From NCBI GenBank assembly GCA_019744775.1, contig JAIETZ010000002.1, forward strand, positions 310,001 through 374,000: a stretch of DNA of 64,000 nt, given 5' to 3'. This stretch comes from Candidatus Obscuribacterales bacterium. Its GTDB lineage: Bacteria > Cyanobacteriota > Vampirovibrionia > Obscuribacterales > Obscuribacteraceae. Numbering within the stretch: position 1 is the first letter of the stretch; every line of letters starts with the position of its first letter. Below are positions 9,846-18,609 of this stretch, piece by piece. The position numbers and the translations under genes are program-made. A model generated the notes under the pieces. That model was not told the DNA's origin. It did not search any database and saw only the letters and a list, made by a program, of their open reading frames with translations.

Positions 9846-11099
9846 TTATCTGTCAGCAGCAGTTTCGGAATCGGCTATAGGTTCCAGATCATCGCCGGCA
9901 ACAATCGTCACTGAACTCAAGATGTCGCCAATCGATGCAGTTACTACTTCACCATTACCTTTAAGATCTGTTTTTACCAATTCAGCTTCTTGGGGATTGG
10001 CCCTTTGAGCGATGATTCTTGTTCTATCCGATAGACCAGCACCAGTGCTTTGACCGCGCAACATCATTTCCCGATCCGGCGAATCTTTAATAACAACGAC
10101 GTTATATCCCTTAGCTCGCATCATGCGCGCGACTCGCCTTCCCAGTCCTTGATAGTGGCTATTGTTTTCAACTGCCAAGCGCACATCTGCAGATATCGGC
10201 TTTTGCCAATCTTGACCCAATAGACGTGCCACCACTTGTCGTATGTCCGATTCATCGGAAACCCAATCACCTGTTCCGGAAAAATTACCCGGCAACATAA
10301 CTAACTGTTGATTCTTTCTGGGCACCACACGCACAAAATTGGCCAGACGAAGCAAGTCACCCTCGTTCATATCCGTGTAGACATATTGCCTGGACATCTC
10401 CAGGAGCTTCGGCAAATGAGACCACGACTCCGGCTTCAAAGCTTTATCCATAGCGGCGCGCATGAAGAGTTCTTGTCGCTGAACACGCCCGATATCACCC
10501 AAAGCATCATGCCTATAGCGTACAAAGCCCATGCTTTGATTGCCTGTAAGCGTATGCCAACCTGGCTCAAGATCAATTTTCAGCTTAGCTGTCCAGTCCA
10601 TATATTGCATGCGCTTAGGAACTTGCACGGTGACACCGCCAACTTCATCGACCGCCTTAACCAAGCCTTGGACGTTCAAAACAACAAAGTGATCAATAGG
10701 AATACCAAGCAATTCAGACACGACATGACGAGCAGTAATTGGACCGCCAATGGCATTAGCTGCGTTTACCTTTTGAGTGCCGTAGCCGGAGATATGCACT
10801 TGCGTATCGCGAGGTATCTGGAGCACAGTGATGGAATTACGAATAGGATCCAGGCGCGCAACCAAGATAGTATCTGAGCGCCCACTGAAGGCAGCCGCAT
10901 CAGCTTTCATATGACCTGGTTCATTGTTATAGACGACATCCGTGCCTAAAAGAAGCACGGTTGTCGGCTCAACCAGACCACCCAAGCGCAGAATAGGCGG
11001 CAAAAGCCCCGGTCTAAATAAAAGCGTCAAAACATAGCCGGCGACGACTCCAAGAATCGCCGCGACCACAAAATAAAATGACCAATTGATAGATCTCAA
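9846..11099 (-). CDS. LytR-CpsA-Psr (LCP) family glycopolymer ligase
   Basis: The protein has 417 residues. An N-terminal membrane anchor (about 8-28) is followed by the LCP domain (about 45-245), with LLLGTD, the acidic/Arg GRSDTILVARLD motif, the IPRDTQV motif and RYRHD-GDIGRVQRQ. A C-terminal LytR_C domain (about 295-345, VRLAVENNS to GYNVVVIKD) follows. LCP enzymes transfer polyprenyl-linked glycopolymers onto peptidoglycan or other envelope acceptors outside the membrane. The conserved Arg and Asp residues that bind the lipid pyrophosphate are present. It is a single gene, divergent from the family 9 glycosyltransferase at 11178, and both may act on the envelope. Confidence 0.92.
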   Translation of the reverse strand: MRSINWSFYFVVAAILGVVAGYVLTLLFRPGLLPPILRLGGLVEPTTVLLLGTDVVYNNEPGHMKADAAAFSGRSDTILVARLDPIRNSITVLQIPRDTQVHISGYGTQKVNAANAIGGPITARHVVSELLGIPIDHFVVLNVQGLVKAVDEVGGVTVQVPKRMQYMDWTAKLKIDLEPGWHTLTGNQSMGFVRYRHDALGDIGRVQRQELFMRAAMDKALKPESWSHLPKLLEMSRQYVYTDMNEGDLLRLANFVRVVPRKNQQLVMLPGNFSGTGDWVSDESDIRQVVARLLGQDWQKPISADVRLAVENNSHYQGLGRRVARMMRAKGYNVVVIKDSPDREMMLRGQSTGAGLSDRTRIIAQRANPQEAELVKTDLKGNGEVVTASIGDILSSVTIVAGDDLEPIADSETAADR

Positions 11100-11177
11100 T
11101 CAGTATCTCCTCAATCTACGATATTATACGAGCTTTGGGCGAAATTCTCTTGATGACCGGATGAAACAGCTCTTCAC

Positions 11178-12335
11178 TTGAGAATGAGACGGCAAAAAGA
11201 AAACAGCCAGAGGGAAATGGAAATTCTTACGCAGAATGCGCCAAATACTGAGCGGAAGCGGCTTTTAGCCGTCAACTTCGGCGGGATAGGAGATGAGATT
11301 CTTTTCTTGCCGACCCTGGCAACCATTAAGAAATATTTTCCTTCATGGCACATAACCCTACTCGTGGAGCCACGTTCAGCCTCCATCAGGCAGGTAACCA
11401 ACCTTGTTGATGACGTAATTACCTTCGATATAAAAAAGCGTCCGCTCATGGTTCAAGACCTTTTGGAATTGCTTGGACTTATGCGCAACGGTAATTTTGA
11501 TCTGGTACTTTCATCAGGATCCTCGCCGTTAGTTTCCGTACTGCTTTTCCTGTCCGGCATAGGCAAACGCATTGGCTACAATTCCAATTTGCTCTCGCGT
11601 TTTCTTTTAACCAACCCTGTCCCATTGAACAAAGCCCAGTACGCAGCCGGCATGTATCACGATCTTGTAAAAGGACTGGGGATTCACGAAGATTTCCGCA
11701 ATCCACAAATATGCTTAGACGCCGAAAGTCGCAAACAGATTAAAGGTCTAATTAGTCAAAAGGCAATTACACGAATTGTCATTCATCCGGGCACAAGCAA
11801 ATTAGCCATCATCAAGGGCATCTTCAAAACCTGGCCGGCTAAGGACTGGGCGCATCTCATCGAACTCTTGCTCAACAAGAAAAATATTGAAGTGATACTG
11901 GCAGGCGGACCCGATGACAAAGAACCGGTTGAACAGATTGTCACAGCATTGAACGAGCGTGGTATCACCGACAGTGACAATTTAGTGATGGCTTATGGCA
12001 AGACCAAATCACTTGCAGAACTCGGTGCGCTCATTGAAGCGGCGGATTTATTGGTGTGCGTGGATTCTGCACCAATGCATATGGCAGTGGGACTAAATAA
12101 AAAAACAGTGGCACTGTTTGCCGTAACTGATCCGAAAAAATTATTGCCCGACGATAAATGCTTTGTAGCGCTTATGAATTCTTCTCACGCGCCCCTTGAG
12201 GCACCTTCTCGTGCCAGCCGGCAAGATCGCCTTCCACCTGGTGTTGTGCTTCCGGCCGAGCATGTTTTGCAGAGCGTTCTGGATCAATTGTCTCTATCTT
12301 CCAGTCAAGGACGCTCTCCGGAACGCTGTGGTTGA
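11178..12335 (+). CDS. family 9 glycosyltransferase (heptosyltransferase-like)
   Basis: The N-terminal nucleotide-fold segment AVNFGGIGDEILFLPTL and the C-terminal donor-site motif VCVDSAPMHMAVGL with the GG of AGGPDDKE identify a GT9 enzyme. GT9 enzymes use GT-B folds to add heptose or related sugars to lipopolysaccharide cores in the cytoplasm. Start codons at 11178, 11184 and 11217 are all possible; the domain begins after residue 30 from the first, so a shorter protein is plausible. The last 164 nt overlap the convergent HD-GYP gene. The terminal helix PAEHVLQSVLDQL fits the family, so at least most of this overlapping tail is real coding sequence. Confidence 0.82.
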   Translation: MRMRRQKENSQREMEILTQNAPNTERKRLLAVNFGGIGDEILFLPTLATIKKYFPSWHITLLVEPRSASIRQVTNLVDDVITFDIKKRPLMVQDLLELLGLMRNGNFDLVLSSGSSPLVSVLLFLSGIGKRIGYNSNLLSRFLLTNPVPLNKAQYAAGMYHDLVKGLGIHEDFRNPQICLDAESRKQIKGLISQKAITRIVIHPGTSKLAIIKGIFKTWPAKDWAHLIELLLNKKNIEVILAGGPDDKEPVEQIVTALNERGITDSDNLVMAYGKTKSLAELGALIEAADLLVCVDSAPMHMAVGLNKKTVALFAVTDPKKLLPDDKCFVALMNSSHAPLEAPSRASRQDRLPPGVVLPAEHVLQSVLDQLSLSSSQGRSPERCG

Positions 12336-13332
12336 TTTTCTCGCCTTTCTCGCCGACAACGGAAAGTAAAGCTTCTACGACCTTTTGATCGAACTGCTTG
12401 CCTGCATGTTTGCGCAACTCAACGCCAGCCTTTTCATGACCGATTGCTTTTCTATATGGTCTATCCGATGTCATCGCATCATAAGCATCGGCAACCAAAA
12501 CTATGCGCGCACCTAAGGGAATATTGTCACCGGCTAAATGATCGGGGTAGCCTGAACCATCGAGATATTCATGATGATGCAAAACAAGTTCTTTAATGTT
12601 TTGCAAAGCAGGCAAATTACCAATTATTTGCGCACTGCGCACTGGATGCTGAGACATTATCTTTTGTTCTTCCGGTGTCAGCTTATCCGGCTTCCAGAGA
12701 ATAGCTTCAGGAACACCGATTTTTCCAATGTCGTGAAGGATGCCGGCTACTTCCAGCTCCTTTTGTTTTTCCGTGCTCAGTCCCAAAGCTTTACCGATGA
12801 GAGCAGCATAGCGTCCCACTCTTAAACTATGTCCTGATGTGTAATCGCATTTAGCGTCTAAGGCATTGGCAAGAGCACGAATAACACCCATGGAAATTTC
12901 TTCCAATTGCGTTATCGCCTTTTTTAAATCCTTGACCAAAACATCATTCTGTCTGGATAAGTCATAAGCCTCCAAAGCGCGCTTTACGGTGAGGCGCAAA
13001 TCATCGGCATCCCAGGGCTTAGGAATGTACTTGTAGATGTGTCCTTGATTGATTGCATCAATCAAAGCCTCCACATCGGTATAACCTGTCAAAAGAATCT
13101 TAATAGCGTGCGGACGAATACCAAGAGACTTTTCCAGTAACTCAACGCCTGTCATATGAGGCATTCTCTGGTCTGTAATTATCAGGCTCACCTCTTCAGC
13201 TTGCAGGATTTTCAGAGCCTCGGCTCCTGAGGCTGCCGAAAATGTCTGATAGTCATCGCCCAATACTCGCTGCAGAAGCCTCAGATTGGCCGGCTCATCG
13301 TCAACCACTAATATCTTGTGCTCAGAGGCCAC
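12172..13332 (-). CDS. HD-GYP domain response regulator (RpfG-like)
   Basis: An N-terminal receiver domain (about 5-120) carries the acidic pair Asp11-Asp12, phospho-acceptor Asp54 in IITDQRMP, and a Lys in the PKPW loop. A HD-GYP domain (about 145-330) follows, with LHDIGKIG, HHHEYLDGSGYP and DAYDAMTSDRPYR. This family hydrolyses cyclic di-GMP when phosphorylated. All metal-binding His/Asp residues and the GYP motif are present, so activity is expected. Its start overlaps the end of the upstream histidine kinase gene by 11 nt, and the two are presumably a cognate pair. The 50-residue tail after about 335 lacks family similarity and is written over the end of the convergent glycosyltransferase gene. 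Confidence 0.93.
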   Translation of the reverse strand: MASEHKILVVDDEPANLRLLQRVLGDDYQTFSAASGAEALKILQAEEVSLIITDQRMPHMTGVELLEKSLGIRPHAIKILLTGYTDVEALIDAINQGHIYKYIPKPWDADDLRLTVKRALEAYDLSRQNDVLVKDLKKAITQLEEISMGVIRALANALDAKCDYTSGHSLRVGRYAALIGKALGLSTEKQKELEVAGILHDIGKIGVPEAILWKPDKLTPEEQKIMSQHPVRSAQIIGNLPALQNIKELVLHHHEYLDGSGYPDHLAGDNIPLGARIVLVADAYDAMTSDRPYRKAIGHEKAGVELRKHAGKQFDQKVVEALLSVVGEKGEKINHSVPESVLDWKIETIDPERSAKHARPEAQHQVEGDLAGWHEKVPQGAREKNS

Positions 13333-14842
13333 TTAAACTCTCCTTTGCCTGACTTTCGCGCAAAGCCAATGTACGCTTAATCGCTCTTGCCTGAATAGGA
13401 ATCTTGACTATAAACGTTGTTCCCTGATTGGGCTTGCATTCAAACCAGATTTTCCCGCCGTGTCGCTCAATTATGGAGTGGCAAATCGACAAACCCAGAC
13501 CGGTGCCCTGTCCTACTGGTTTTGTCGTAAAGAACGGCTCAAAAATTTTACTTTGGTCACTCACGTTGATACCCGGCCCATTATCGGAAATGGTAACAAC
13601 TACCGAACTGCCCTCTAATTTCGTGCCAATTTTCACCTTAGGTGAATCCGCAGACTGCACTGCTTCGCCGGCATTGGACAAGAGATTCATCCACACTTGA
13701 TTAAGCTGTCCCGGATAGCATAGAACAAGCGGCAGGTTGCCGAATTCGCATTCAACCGGAATGCGGTCTCGTCCAAAGTATTGACCAAGAATTTTAAGCG
13801 TCGATTCGATGCCATCCTCGATATTTGCCTCCTTCAACTCTGCTTCATCAAGGCGACTGAAACTCTTCAAATTGCGCGTGATGTGTCTTATCCGCTCAGC
13901 GCCCTCCGATACGTCGGCCAAAATATTATCCAGATCGGTAACCATGAAATCGTATTTGAATTTTTGCTTTAACTCCCGCAATTTTTCCGAATACTTTTCC
14001 GGCACGTCGTCACACGCTTGAATCAATTGCTTAAGTTCACTGAAGTAAGTGCGCAGGTAAGGCAAATTACCGTGTACGAAATTAACAGGATTATTCAATT
14101 CATGAGCGATACCGGCAACAATGCGACCAAGCGAAGCCATTTTTTCCTGGTGCACCAATTGCGACTGCATTGTCTTTAGTTCACTGACAAGACGCGTGTT
14201 TTCGTCCAACTGCACGGACAACCTGCGCGCGCCTTCGCCTGCCAACTTGGACATTTGCTCACAGAAAACGGCCCAGATAAATGCCACCGAAATGAGAATA
14301 GCCGTGCGTGTGACAAGCCTGACTGAAAGCCTGTGTCCGTAAGCTGCCACCAGTCCCATGTCTTTGTCTGCATGAAAGAAGTAAGGCAAAAAACCGGCGT
14401 TATTCCAAGCTAAAAGTCCGGCATAAGTCAACGAAACAAAAGTAGTGGTGGCAAAAATACCTTTGGCACCAAATGTATGGCTGGCAAACAAAATAGGCAG
14501 CAAGTAGAGAAAGTACAGGTCAGAGTCAATTCCCTTTGTAAAATGCACCAGTCCGCTGATTGCGCCAATGTCGAAAGCAATTAAGACACCGTTCAAAAAA
14601 TTCAAGTACTGCTCGTCAACAAATGTGCCTTGTCTTAAAAGAACCAGTCCAAGCAGACTGTAGATGACCACGACCATTAAGACGACCATGGCCATTATTT
14701 GACTCGTCTCAACACTTGTCGCTCTAGATAGCCAGGAGCCTGTTAAGGCAATGAAAAAACTAGCCAGGGCAAAGGTCAGGCGAAAGGTCAACAATTGCCT
14801 TGTCTTTAAAAATAAGTCTGTCTTGCGCCCGCTATCCATCAT
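13322..14842 (-). CDS. membrane sensor histidine kinase
   Basis: The N-terminal half (about 20-195) has five or six membrane helices and no large periplasmic loop, so the signal is likely sensed in or near the membrane. A coiled-coil leads to the dimerisation helix with the phospho-acceptor His247 in GIAHELNNPVNF. The ATP-binding domain contains the N box (NQVWMNLLSNAGEAV), G1 DNGPGI, the F box EPFFTTK and G2 GTGLGLS. It is the probable partner of the overlapping HD-GYP regulator. Start codons at 14842 and 14839 are equivalent. Confidence 0.93.
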   Translation of the reverse strand: MMDSGRKTDLFLKTRQLLTFRLTFALASFFIALTGSWLSRATSVETSQIMAMVVLMVVVIYSLLGLVLLRQGTFVDEQYLNFLNGVLIAFDIGAISGLVHFTKGIDSDLYFLYLLPILFASHTFGAKGIFATTTFVSLTYAGLLAWNNAGFLPYFFHADKDMGLVAAYGHRLSVRLVTRTAILISVAFIWAVFCEQMSKLAGEGARRLSVQLDENTRLVSELKTMQSQLVHQEKMASLGRIVAGIAHELNNPVNFVHGNLPYLRTYFSELKQLIQACDDVPEKYSEKLRELKQKFKYDFMVTDLDNILADVSEGAERIRHITRNLKSFSRLDEAELKEANIEDGIESTLKILGQYFGRDRIPVECEFGNLPLVLCYPGQLNQVWMNLLSNAGEAVQSADSPKVKIGTKLEGSSVVVTISDNGPGINVSDQSKIFEPFFTTKPVGQGTGLGLSICHSIIERHGGKIWFECKPNQGTTFIVKIPIQARAIKRTLALRESQAKESLSGL

Positions 14843-14874
14843 TATTGCTTTCTTGCATTATTGCTAGTCTTGCA

Positions 14875-16737
14875 TCAGAGATACTCTTGAGCTTGTTTGT
14901 AAACGGCAGCCATCTCGGCAAAGCGACCAAGCGTCTTTAACGCCTCTGCCCAAGCTTCATAAGTATCGCCCTCGTAAGGATCAATTTCGGCTGCTTTTTC
15001 AAATTTTTCCAATGCCAATTCATTCATACCAAGCAAGCAAAGGCAACGTCCCCAATTGAAATAAAGCGGCACATCACCCTCATAAAGTTGCGAAGCCTGC
15101 TGGAAATGCTCATCAGCATCAGCCAGCTGTCCTGAATTCATGGACAATTGCGCCAATAAACTATGTGCCGGTCCAAGCTGAGGATGCATCGCCAACAAAC
15201 GCCTTACTATTTGCTCGCACTCATCAAGTCTGTTGGCTGCTTTCAATGCTTGCGCATAATAGAGACTAAGCTCCACATCGCCTGGAGCATATCGCAGAAG
15301 TCGCATACCTCTGTCTAAGACAAGCCCGATTTGTTTTTTGCGCAGAGCTTTCTCCAGACCCTCTTTGTACGGATTCAAACATGCTGGATCGATGTTGACC
15401 GCACGCTGGTAATGCGGATCGGCTTCTTCACTGCGACCAACTTGCTCAAGCAATGCAGCCAAATGCCAGTGCCCCAGAGCGTAGTCATTGTTAACAGTGA
15501 GCACTCTTGTAAATACTTCACCGGCCTTGTCAACTTGCCCGGCAAGCAAAAGGCATTGCCCCAATCCATCAAGCACCAAATAATTATTGGGATTTTCATT
15601 CAAGGCTTGTTCAAAATAAACTGCTGCTTGCCGGTAATTAGTTAAGGCAATTTCCGTGTAAGCCATCCAGATATTCAGCTCAGGATGTGTCCAGCCGTGA
15701 CCTTTGCCGCCTTCCAACGCTGCCAAAAATTTGCTTTGAGCATCTTCGTAGTTGCCCAGAAAAAAATATGCAATGCCGCAGAACATATTAATTTGCGGCA
15801 AATCGGGACTTAACTCGAGAGCTTTTTCAAAAGCTTGAGCGGCCATTTCGTATTCGGACAATACACTATGCACCATGCCCAAATTCAAACGTGCACTGAC
15901 AAGGGCCGGATCAATGTCTATCGATTGAATTAGTTTTTCTGCAGCCTCGTCATAGCGCCCCTGACAAAAGAGATTGACGCCCCAGTCATTGTAGACAAGA
16001 CCGCGATCTTGGGCGGCCAATACTTTGGCTCCCGTGCCCAGAGCAATTTGATAGTGCTCACGTGCTTCGTCGTATTGACCAAGTTGTGAAAGCGCAACAG
16101 CCCAGTTGCGTTGCACCATCAAGAGACGATCATCCAAGCGCCAGGCTTCACGAAAGCAATTGAGCGAATCTTCAACTTGTCCAAGAGCCAAATAACACAA
16201 ACCCAAGCCATTAAAGGCTTCGGCCATTTTCGGATCTATGAGAGCAGCGCTTTTAAAATATTGCGCCGCTTCGGGATATTCACCCAAGTCATAACAGGCA
16301 ACACCGGCTTGATAGTTGGCCGCCATTAGCTTGCTGTTAAGTTTCACCGCTTGGTTGTATTGTCCGATTGCGCCTTTCAGACTGCCCATCTGGTGCAAAG
16401 CTAGACCCCAATGCAAATGAGCAAGCGCGTAGTCTTCTTTTATTTCACAAGCAGTACGGAATTGATGAACAGCTTCAGCTTGCTTGTTCATTCTCAGTTC
16501 AATCAATCCCAAATAATAATGGCACTCTGCATAACTCTTATTCATCGCAAGAGCATTGCGGAAATGCTCTTGGCTCAAGGCAAAATTCCCCTGGTTGAAA
16601 AACACAATGCCGAGACTAAATTCCAACTCGGGATTGTTCGGCTCCTCACCAATTAAGCGGAGCAAAATTGATTGAGCTTCTTCCCACTGGCCTTTTTCGA
16701 CCAGTTCTCTCACTAGCTGTTTTACATCAGTAGTCAT
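14875..16737 (-). CDS. large TPR-repeat protein
   Basis: The 620 residues are almost entirely tetratricopeptide repeats, about 17 units of 34 residues, recognisable by the recurrent pattern of W/Y, LG, Y, A and P (for example AECHYYLGLIELRMNKQAEAVHQF and AYTEIALTNYRQAAVYFEQAL). There is no signal peptide or membrane helix, so it is a cytoplasmic scaffold. It lies between mraY and the histidine kinase on the same strand with short gaps, which suggests co-transcription and perhaps a link between envelope synthesis and cyclic di-GMP signalling. The partner proteins cannot be inferred. Confidence 0.88.
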   Translation of the reverse strand: MTTDVKQLVRELVEKGQWEEAQSILLRLIGEEPNNPELEFSLGIVFFNQGNFALSQEHFRNALAMNKSYAECHYYLGLIELRMNKQAEAVHQFRTACEIKEDYALAHLHWGLALHQMGSLKGAIGQYNQAVKLNSKLMAANYQAGVACYDLGEYPEAAQYFKSAALIDPKMAEAFNGLGLCYLALGQVEDSLNCFREAWRLDDRLLMVQRNWAVALSQLGQYDEAREHYQIALGTGAKVLAAQDRGLVYNDWGVNLFCQGRYDEAAEKLIQSIDIDPALVSARLNLGMVHSVLSEYEMAAQAFEKALELSPDLPQINMFCGIAYFFLGNYEDAQSKFLAALEGGKGHGWTHPELNIWMAYTEIALTNYRQAAVYFEQALNENPNNYLVLDGLGQCLLLAGQVDKAGEVFTRVLTVNNDYALGHWHLAALLEQVGRSEEADPHYQRAVNIDPACLNPYKEGLEKALRKKQIGLVLDRGMRLLRYAPGDVELSLYYAQALKAANRLDECEQIVRRLLAMHPQLGPAHSLLAQLSMNSGQLADADEHFQQASQLYEGDVPLYFNWGRCLCLLGMNELALEKFEKAAEIDPYEGDTYEAWAEALKTLGRFAEMAAVYKQAQEYL

Positions 16738-16809
16738 CTTCGGCGTAACCAGGTTGAGCCTTAAATTTAAGGCTATAACCTTACTTACCCCATATTTAAG
16801 TAATTAAGA

Positions 16810-17895
16810 CTATGGCAGGATTTTTCTGACGTTGATAAAGGTGATAATCGTTAAAAGACACAGGACAAACTGGACCACGTGAAAATAAGCGACAATCTGC
16901 CATTCCTTAACGCCTTTATTCTTGCCGAGCGCCTCAAAGTGGTGATGAAGCGGAGCCATCAAGAAAAGCCGTTTGCCTTCTCCAGGCAGCTTCTTGGTCA
17001 ATTTAATCCAAACAACCGACAACGGCGACTCCGACTTATCCGACGCATAGGGCTTGGTCAGTTTGAAATAAACGACCTGACAAATAACAGACAAAGTTTC
17101 TGTAATGTAAATAAGCGACAGTGGAATAAACCAGAGAACCAAATTGCCGGAAAGGGCAAGAGCGGCCATTACACCACCAAGCAGAAGAGATCCGGTGTCC
17201 CCCATAAAAATATGGGCTGGATTGCGGTTGAACACAAGAAAACCGGCAGTAGCACCAGCAGCAGCAGCAGCAATTGCCGCTAGCTCGTAAGAGCCCTGGT
17301 AATAAAGCATAAAACTCAAAGTTGCCAGGATTTGGCAGGCAGTTCCAGCAGCAAGTCCATCCATGCCGTCATGCAAATTAACGGCATTTGTCGTTGCCGC
17401 CAGTAAAAACGCCGCAAACAAGATAAAGAACCAAGGGGGTACGCTGAAAATACCGATGGCACTTGGTACGGCCGCAGTCGATAAAAGAATAAGTCCAAGG
17501 CAAGCACCAATAACTGCTTCCAATACAAGTCTTACTTGTCCGGATATGCCTTTGTTGTCCTTGTTGGCAATTTTGGCCATGTCATCGCTTAAGCCGATGA
17601 TGCCGCAGAAGTTTGTCACGAGCAGAACAGACAATGCCTGCACTCCGAACTTTCCTGTATAGAAGAACCAGGCGATGCTGCCGACGCATGCGGCAAACAA
17701 AAAGACTATGCCACCGGCTGTCGGTGTGTTGGCTTTGCCGGCATGATCTTTGGGTCCGTCTGCACGGACAAATTGACCAATTGCCTTGGAACGCAAGTAC
17801 TTAATAAATGCCGGTAAAAGGGCGACAGCCACCATAAAGCCGATAAGCATCGGCATTGGCAAGCACAATAGGCTGTCTTCAAATGGAAAGTTCAA
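16810..17895 (-). CDS. mraY: phospho-N-acetylmuramoyl-pentapeptide transferase MraY
   Basis: MraY makes lipid I by moving phospho-MurNAc-pentapeptide from UDP to undecaprenyl phosphate in the inner membrane. The 361-residue protein has about ten membrane helices. Key elements are visible: the DHAGKANTPTAGG segment, Asp104-Asp105 with Lys108, NAVNLHDGMDGLAAG (Asn173, Asp176, Asp179), NPAHIFMGDTGS (Asp233), and the APLHHHFE motif at 314-321. The gene is away from any mur/fts cluster and lies between a SLOG protein gene and a TPR gene. Ala is encoded by a run of gcagca codons at about 17255-17272. Confidence 0.95.
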   Translation of the reverse strand: MNFPFEDSLLCLPMPMLIGFMVAVALLPAFIKYLRSKAIGQFVRADGPKDHAGKANTPTAGGIVFLFAACVGSIAWFFYTGKFGVQALSVLLVTNFCGIIGLSDDMAKIANKDNKGISGQVRLVLEAVIGACLGLILLSTAAVPSAIGIFSVPPWFFILFAAFLLAATTNAVNLHDGMDGLAAGTACQILATLSFMLYYQGSYELAAIAAAAAGATAGFLVFNRNPAHIFMGDTGSLLLGGVMAALALSGNLVLWFIPLSLIYITETLSVICQVVYFKLTKPYASDKSESPLSVVWIKLTKKLPGEGKRLFLMAPLHHHFEALGKNKGVKEWQIVAYFHVVQFVLCLLTIITFINVRKILP

Positions 17896-17918
17896 TTTTC
17901 AGCTAGCTTTCTAGGTTC

Positions 17919-18446
17919 TTAATCCAAATAGAAACTAGTAACTATCTTACGATGTTCCTTTGCATAATTGACAGCTTCTAATAAAGTATGGCTTGAATGA
18001 TAGAGGAAACAGATGACCTGTTGGCAGCGGTCGATAATCTCGTGGTTGCAAATTTTCGAGGCATCAGCCAAGGTCATAGTGCGTCTTTCCGGATATTCAA
18101 TGATGTTCTTAATGCCAATCAGAAGATCTTGAACTTCAGATGGCTGCTGTCCGATTGTTTGCGGCAAGATGACTTCCAATCTGTCAGGATTGGCTCTTTG
18201 AGCACCGCGAATGGCCGCCATGTTGGTTCCGTTGGCACCACCGGATGTAACTACCTGGTTGCCGGACAAGACAAGCGCATAAGAAAGCATTTCCACCAAT
18301 TGCTGGTTTGTCAAAGGCATATTACGCGTGCCGATTATGGCCACTCGACGTGGTCCTGATTGCTGAATGAGCAATAACTCTTGAGCCAGCTCGTCTACGG
18401 TCGGTATAGTTGCCGCCCCTGTTGCACCACGTTCTGACTGACTCAT
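17919..18446 (-). CDS. SLOG/DprA-like Rossmann-fold protein
   Basis: The 175 residues form a compact nucleotide-binding fold: VAIIGTRNMP, then VTSGGANGTNMAAIRGA, which resembles the glycine-rich signature of the SLOG superfamily (DprA, LOG, TIGR00725). SLOG members bind nucleotide-like ligands or ssDNA. The protein is shorter than DprA and lacks its C-terminal winged helix, and it has a different motif from the PGGxGTxxE of LOG phosphoribohydrolases. It is the first gene of a minus-strand run that continues with mraY, and is divergent from pcrA. A role in nucleotide sensing is possible but not shown. Confidence 0.65.
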   Translation of the reverse strand: MSQSERGATGAATIPTVDELAQELLLIQQSGPRRVAIIGTRNMPLTNQQLVEMLSYALVLSGNQVVTSGGANGTNMAAIRGAQRANPDRLEVILPQTIGQQPSEVQDLLIGIKNIIEYPERRTMTLADASKICNHEIIDRCQQVICFLYHSSHTLLEAVNYAKEHRKIVTSFYLD

Positions 18447-18536
18447 TTGATTACCTAGGTTGGAAGTTGTTAACTGGCTGTGCGCCGAACGGCTCGAAAC
18501 GGATACACTTATAAAGTTAGCCGAGCCGAAACTCTA

Positions 18537-18550
18537 GAGTACCTGTACTC
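18537..18550. promoter_or_regulatory. GAGTAC-CT-GTACTC palindrome upstream of pcrA
   Basis: A perfect 6+2+6 inverted repeat lies 60 bp before the pcrA start codon in the divergent promoter region. It resembles the GTAC half-sites of cyanobacterial LexA boxes, but with a 2-nt rather than a 4-nt gap, so it is only a candidate operator. Confidence 0.4.
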
Positions 18551-18609
18551 AGGGTCCTAGGTCATGGCATGTAGTTCACCTGTTTACAAGTTTTAATCTA
18601 ATTTATTTT

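Noticed and set aside
17251-17280. gcagcagcagcagca run that looks like a microsatellite
   Set aside because: It is in frame on the minus strand as Ala-rich codons of a MraY membrane helix and needs no other explanation.
18537-18550. Definite LexA operator
   Set aside because: The gap between half-sites is 2 nt, not the 4 nt of published cyanobacterial boxes, and no lexA or recA promoter is available for comparison, so only a candidate site is claimed.
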